Shown one piece after another: positions 60,835-64,000 of a DNA stretch of 64,000 nt (position 1 is its first letter; every line of letters starts with the position of its first letter). This DNA is from Aquimarina sp. AU58 (GTDB taxonomy: Bacteria; Bacteroidota; Bacteroidia; Flavobacteriales; Flavobacteriaceae), in assembly GCF_900312745.1 (NCBI RefSeq), contig NZ_OMPD01000009.1:703187-767186 (forward strand). Reading direction: 5' to 3'. The notes beneath the pieces are model-generated. The model was given only the letters and a program-made list of their open reading frames with translations, was not told the DNA's origin and did not search any database. The translations under genes were made by a program, and so were the position numbers.

Positions 60835-61914
60835 ATGAAATCGTATTTTACTTTTATTTTGATTACTTTTTTAAGCATCCAGAGTTGTATATCTCAAGAC
60901 AGAAAATTTACAGGCTATGCTACCGCTGTAGTTAATGGGGATGAGGTTTTAAAAATTGAAACATTTGGATTAGCTAATACAGAAAAAAAGAAGAAGTATT
61001 CAAAAAATACAATTCAACCAATAGGGTCGGTGAGTAAAACAGTTATTGGAGTTTCCTTAATGATCGCCAAAGAGAAAGGATTACTTGATTTGGATAAGGA
61101 TATTAATGAATATCTGGATTTTAAAATTGTTAATCCGCATGTCGACGATTCGAACATTATTACATTGAGACATCTGGCAACTCATACCTCAGGAATCATA
61201 GATAATAAAAATATATATGAATCTGCATATGCCTATGAGTTTTCCCCAAAAATATCTTTAAAAACATACCTATATGAGCATCTTAATCATAATAGGAAGA
61301 GTGTAAAGAAAAGCTTCTCGAAAAAGAAAGCAGGAGTACAATATGAGTATTCAAATATTGGAGCAGCATTAGCGGCTTATATAATTGAAAAAGTTAGTGA
61401 TAAACCTTTTAATGAATTTACCGAAGAACATATATTCAAACCACTAAACATGAATAATACAGCTTGGTTTTATAAGAATATAGACAGTACGCAACATAGT
61501 ATACTATACGATGAAAAAGATCAGGCTATACGGCCTTATTCTTGTGTAACGTATCCCGATGGAAGCTTAAAAACAAACATAAAAGACTTATCTCTTTACT
61601 TAATCGAACTCATAAAAGGATATAACAAAAACAGTACATTGCTCACTAAAAAATCATGGGGTGAGTTATATGCTAAGAATTTTGATGAAAGGAAAAACGT
61701 TCAGAATATTAGCCCAAGAGAACCTAATACCGGACTTTTTATGGCGTATTTTAAATCTGGTAAAATAGGGCATACCGGTTCAGATCTAGGAGCATCTGCT
61801 TTTATGATGTTTGATCCCAAAACAAACGTTGGACAGATTCTAATGGCAAACGAAGATTTAACTTCAGATAATTTAGAAAGATTTAAGAAAATCTGGAATG
61901 AATTAGGTAAATAA
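60835..61914 (+). CDS. Serine hydrolase of the beta-lactamase class C/S12 type
   Basis: The protein has 359 residues from the ATG at 60835; an in-frame ATG at 60805 adds ten polar residues before the signal peptide. The N-terminal SYFTFILITFLSIQSCISQ may be a lipoprotein signal. All three S12 motifs are present: GSVSKTVIG (S-x-x-K), YEYSNIGAAL (Y-x-N) and GHTGSDLG (H-T-G). It should act on a D-amino peptide, beta-lactam or ester substrate in the periplasm. It lies downstream of a membrane AraC regulator. Confidence 0.85.
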   Translation: MKSYFTFILITFLSIQSCISQDRKFTGYATAVVNGDEVLKIETFGLANTEKKKKYSKNTIQPIGSVSKTVIGVSLMIAKEKGLLDLDKDINEYLDFKIVNPHVDDSNIITLRHLATHTSGIIDNKNIYESAYAYEFSPKISLKTYLYEHLNHNRKSVKKSFSKKKAGVQYEYSNIGAALAAYIIEKVSDKPFNEFTEEHIFKPLNMNNTAWFYKNIDSTQHSILYDEKDQAIRPYSCVTYPDGSLKTNIKDLSLYLIELIKGYNKNSTLLTKKSWGELYAKNFDERKNVQNISPREPNTGLFMAYFKSGKIGHTGSDLGASAFMMFDPKTNVGQILMANEDLTSDNLERFKKIWNELGK

Positions 61915-61957
61915 ACAGAACTACGTTTTTATCGGTTTAATTATCTTAGTGGTGCGA

Positions 61958-61978
61958 AAAAGTACTAGTGTACTTTTC
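61958..61978 (+). terminator. AAAAGTAC hairpin
   Basis: AAAAGTAC and GTACTTTT form an 8-bp stem around TAGT, ending in a T-run. It lies about 45 bp past the serine hydrolase stop and is the likely terminator of that gene. Confidence 0.65.
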
Positions 61979-61994
61979 TGATGCAAAGCTTTTG

Positions 61995-62056
61995 TGCAAG
62001 GGATAAGAAAGATTCGATGAAATTTAATTTAACATGAGATTTTCTTATCCCATGCA
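61995..62056. repeat. Long inverted repeat upstream of an AraC gene
   Basis: TGCAAGGGATAAGAAA and TTTCTTATCCCATGCA are 16-base arms with one mismatch, separated by 30 bases. The element lies about 75 bp before the AraC gene at 62130. It could be an operator site for a dimeric regulator, an attenuator hairpin, or a decayed mobile-element remnant. Confidence 0.7.
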
Positions 62057-62129
62057 TGAATATAGGCTTGTAATGAATGGTGTGATTTTTTTAAAAAACT
62101 AGTTGAATTTAAATCCTTAGAGTCGTATA

Positions 62130-62975
62130 ATGCAAGACATTCCGGTAAGAAAAGGTAACGTGAACTCAGACGAATCTATTTTCGCAATTAAAAATGTTAA
62201 GAAGATGTTGAATGGAAAACGGATGATCCAAAATCTTCACAGGCATGATTTTTTCTTTTTACTTGCACTGGAGCAAGGGTCGGGTTTTCATGAAATAGAT
62301 TTTATTTCTTATGATGTTTGTGCGTATTCTATATTTATTCTTCGCCCAGGTCAGGTACATCAGCTTACATTAAATAAGGAAAGCACTGGGTATTTACTTA
62401 ATTTTAATGCCAATTCTTATGTCGCTCATGATAGGGTAAAGGTAGCATTGCTAAGAAAAATAAGTAGTTTGAACTGTTATCAATTTGATAGTAATAGTTT
62501 TAAAAGACCAGTGTCTGTTTTAGAAGCCATTTTTCAGGAATTTACAAATAAGGATGAGGGGTACCAGGAAGTAATTAATGCAAACCTAAGCATATTACTT
62601 ACCGAACTTAGTCGAAAAATAGGAAAAGATCATAGAGGTAACGGTACACCATATTCACAAGAACGACTCGAAGAATTTTTAGAACTTCTAGAAACACATA
62701 GCATTACCTATAAACGAGCAGCTCAGTATGCTGAAATGATGAACCTTTCTTTATATCAGCTTAATGCCATCACTAAATCTACATTAGGTAAAACATGTTC
62801 AGAATTAATTAATGAACATATAATTTTAGAAGCTAAAAGATATCTTTTGGCGACGTCTAATCAAGTAAGCAGTATAGCTTATGATTTAGGATATGATGAT
62901 GCATCTTATTTTATCAGGTTCTTTAAAAAACACATGGGGTGTTCACCCAAAGTGTTTAGACATAATTTTAGATAA
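62130..62975 (+). CDS. AraC family transcriptional regulator (soluble, cupin sensor)
   Basis: The protein has 281 residues. The N-terminal cupin-type sensor has NLHRHDFFFLLALEQGSGFH and FILRPGQVHQLTL. The C-terminal AraC HTH includes YKRAAQYAEMMNLSLYQLNA and SIAYDLGYDDASYFIRFFKK, HMGCSPKVFRHN. It is a typical soluble regulator (AraC_binding plus HTH_18) that should respond to a small ligand. The next gene, a DUF2938 membrane protein 123 bp away on the same strand, is a possible target. The long inverted repeat lies upstream. Confidence 0.85.
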   Translation: MQDIPVRKGNVNSDESIFAIKNVKKMLNGKRMIQNLHRHDFFFLLALEQGSGFHEIDFISYDVCAYSIFILRPGQVHQLTLNKESTGYLLNFNANSYVAHDRVKVALLRKISSLNCYQFDSNSFKRPVSVLEAIFQEFTNKDEGYQEVINANLSILLTELSRKIGKDHRGNGTPYSQERLEEFLELLETHSITYKRAAQYAEMMNLSLYQLNAITKSTLGKTCSELINEHIILEAKRYLLATSNQVSSIAYDLGYDDASYFIRFFKKHMGCSPKVFRHNFR

Positions 62976-63098
62976 GTCCTGGTAAACCAAAATTTTGTCC
63001 TACTCCAGCATCCTGTATGCGTACTAATTTTGTGTGTTAATATAATCTCTTATTACCTCTCTTTATCGTCTAATACTAATCAAGAAAACAGATATAAA

Positions 63099-63587
63099 AT
63101 GAATTGGATATTAAAAACAATAATTATTGGTGTTGGTGCCACATTTGCAATGGATATTTGGTCATTTATATTAAGTTTGTTTAACATAAAATCACTTGAT
63201 TATAGTCTTCTTGGTCGTTGGGTTGGTTATATACCCAAAGGAAAATACTTTCATGATAAAATCTTTAATTCCCCCTCATTAAAAAATGAATTGATAATAG
63301 GTTGGTTGTCACATTATATAATAGGAATATCATTTGCATTTTTATTGGTATTTGTTTGCAGTAAAAATTGGCTAACTAATCCAACTCTTCAACCTGCGAT
63401 TTTAATAGGTCTTGTTACTATTGTCGCTCCTTTTTTTATTATGCAGCCTGCATTTGGGTTAGGAATTGCATTATCAGATATACCAAATCCAGCTACAGGT
63501 AGAATAAAAAGCTTGCTTGCGCATACCATTTTCGGGATAGGATTATACCTAAGCGCAATTCTATTAAATAGAATATCGACGATATAA
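63099..63587 (+). CDS. DUF2938 membrane protein
   Basis: The protein has 162 residues from the ATG at 63099; the frame extends upstream to 63030 without a credible N-terminus. It has four predicted helices and the DUF2938 look: IIIGVGATFAMDIWSFILSL, GWLSHYIIGISFAFLLVFVC, LVTIVAPFFIMQPAFGLGIA and SLLAHTIFGIGLYLSAILLN. Function is unknown. The soluble AraC regulator just upstream is a plausible controller. Confidence 0.8.
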   Translation: MNWILKTIIIGVGATFAMDIWSFILSLFNIKSLDYSLLGRWVGYIPKGKYFHDKIFNSPSLKNELIIGWLSHYIIGISFAFLLVFVCSKNWLTNPTLQPAILIGLVTIVAPFFIMQPAFGLGIALSDIPNPATGRIKSLLAHTIFGIGLYLSAILLNRISTI

Positions 63588-63781
63588 CCCTTTGTTCGTA
63601 TTTAAAATGAACAATTAGATATTATGGTATTATACTTCTCTAGGGTAAAAAAAACATTTCTATGTTTAGATTGAGATACCTTGTATCTGGGGCTGTAGTA
63701 CCATCTATGATTTTTATGTTTATGTAAGAGGTGTTATATCAGAGCATTAAAAAAAAGTTTCAAAATAGTTAAGAAAAGGTG

Positions 63782-63811
63782 TTGTTGGAAAGGAAAAGGT
63801 TTTTATATTTG
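63782..63811 (+). promoter_or_regulatory. Upstream tandem promoter P1 (TTG-N19-TATATTTG)
   Basis: TTG at 63782-63784 and TATATTTG at 63804-63811 are separated by exactly 19 bases, matching the Bacteroidota consensus at both elements. Transcription should begin at about 63817, within the C-rich block. Confidence 0.75.
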
Positions 63812-63909
63812 CCCCCGCAAAACGGGATAATGTTTTGTGCGTTCATTGAGAGGTTTATTTTTGGTTTTATAGTTTAAGAAAAAGTTTTAAAAACTTTATT
63901 AAAAAGGTC

Positions 63910-63939
63910 TTGTCAGAATAAAAAAGGGTTGTATGTTTG
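63910..63939 (+). promoter_or_regulatory. Downstream tandem promoter P2 (TTG-N19-TATGTTTG)
   Basis: TTG at 63910-63912 and TATGTTTG at 63932-63939 are again separated by 19 bases. The sequence after the box repeats that of P1 (CCGTTCAAAACGGGATAATG versus CCGCAAAACGGGATAATG), so the unit was duplicated in tandem. Confidence 0.75.
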
Positions 63940-64000
63940 CGCCCGTTCAAAACGGGATAATGTTTTGTTAAGTTCGTTGAGATTTGGTTTAATTTTTTAG

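Larger units (their letters stand above)
63588..64000. other. Gene-free end region with two tandem promoter/leader repeats
   Basis: After about 180 bp of featureless AT-rich DNA, two units follow at about 63780-63870 and 63900-63990. Each has TTG, 19 bases, TAnnTTTG, a C-rich GCCCCCGC or GCGCCCG start, AAAACGGGATAATGTTTTG and a GTTCATTGAGA-like box. No open frame is present. The arrangement resembles the double promoter and leader upstream of a stable-RNA operon. Confidence 0.65.

Noticed and set aside
63588..63780. Small gene between DUF2938 and the tandem promoters
   Set aside because: No frame with a plausible start and composition was found.
1..64000. CRISPR array
   Set aside because: Repeated units are dispersed, palindromic and unevenly spaced. 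No regular repeat-spacer series and no cas gene is seen.

Overview
The window is AT-rich chromosomal DNA from a member of the Bacteroidota, most likely a marine Flavobacteriaceae. Four things point there: TAnnTTTG-type -7 promoter boxes, many lipoproteins with Bacteroidota-style lipoboxes, a Por/T9SS C-terminal sorting domain on a secreted metalloprotease, and family content such as Porin_10, DUF2157/GDYXXLXY, SPOR and LysS with a C-terminal extension. The dispersed repeats built on CTGAGCCTGTCGAAG-like arms resemble those I associate with Aquimarina-like genomes, but the genus is a guess.

Region 1 (1-14 kb) is an accessory array read almost entirely on the minus strand. Single genes or gene pairs of unrelated function are separated by related 150-290 bp spacers that carry AT-rich palindromes. 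The genes include two Tiki/erythromycin-esterase-like secreted proteins, a VOC lipoprotein, a gamma-glutamylcyclotransferase-like protein, a HEXXH protein, a PD-(D/E)XK nuclease-like protein, a Septu-like ATPase/HNH pair and several orphans. The layout resembles an integron cassette array, but no integrase is visible in the window. Dense REP-like palindromes and a broken XRE gene lie in or beside it.

Region 2 (14-48 kb) is a more ordinary core with some insertions. It holds an S41 peptidase with an AraC regulator, a TPR-like protein, YiaA, a DUF2157 and GDYXXLXY membrane pair, a SPOR protein, lysS, a thioredoxin-like protein, a DUF1573 lipoprotein, a membrane-anchored LuxR-type regulator, a short YqaE/Pmp3 gene, another S41 peptidase, lipB, a large T9SS-secreted M12B-type metalloprotease, rnhB and a putative porin. 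The gap at 23.1-24.25 kb holds a probable non-coding RNA with its own promoter and strong terminator, and, on the other strand, a 45-residue double-glycine leader peptide gene. A second small accessory cluster (27.7-30.8 kb) carries cassette-type spacers and one gene flanked by direct repeats.

Region 3 (48-63.6 kb) is a plus-strand accessory region of mostly single genes: three AraC regulators, two serine hydrolases of the beta-lactamase fold, a gluzincin-like lipoprotein, two small outer-membrane barrels, a methyltransferase, an esterase, a PD40 protein, a (p)ppGpp-hydrolase-like HD protein, an NTF2-like lipoprotein and DUF2938. Spacers of a further palindromic class recur here. The esterase is bracketed by a duplicated tail of the neighbouring membrane-protein gene.

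The window ends in two tandem, nearly identical promoter/leader units (TTG-N19-TAnnTTTG followed by a repeated leader). They look like the start of a strongly expressed stable-RNA operon, probably rRNA, lying just beyond the end. No tRNA, rRNA, CRISPR array, transposase or integrase was recognised inside the window.
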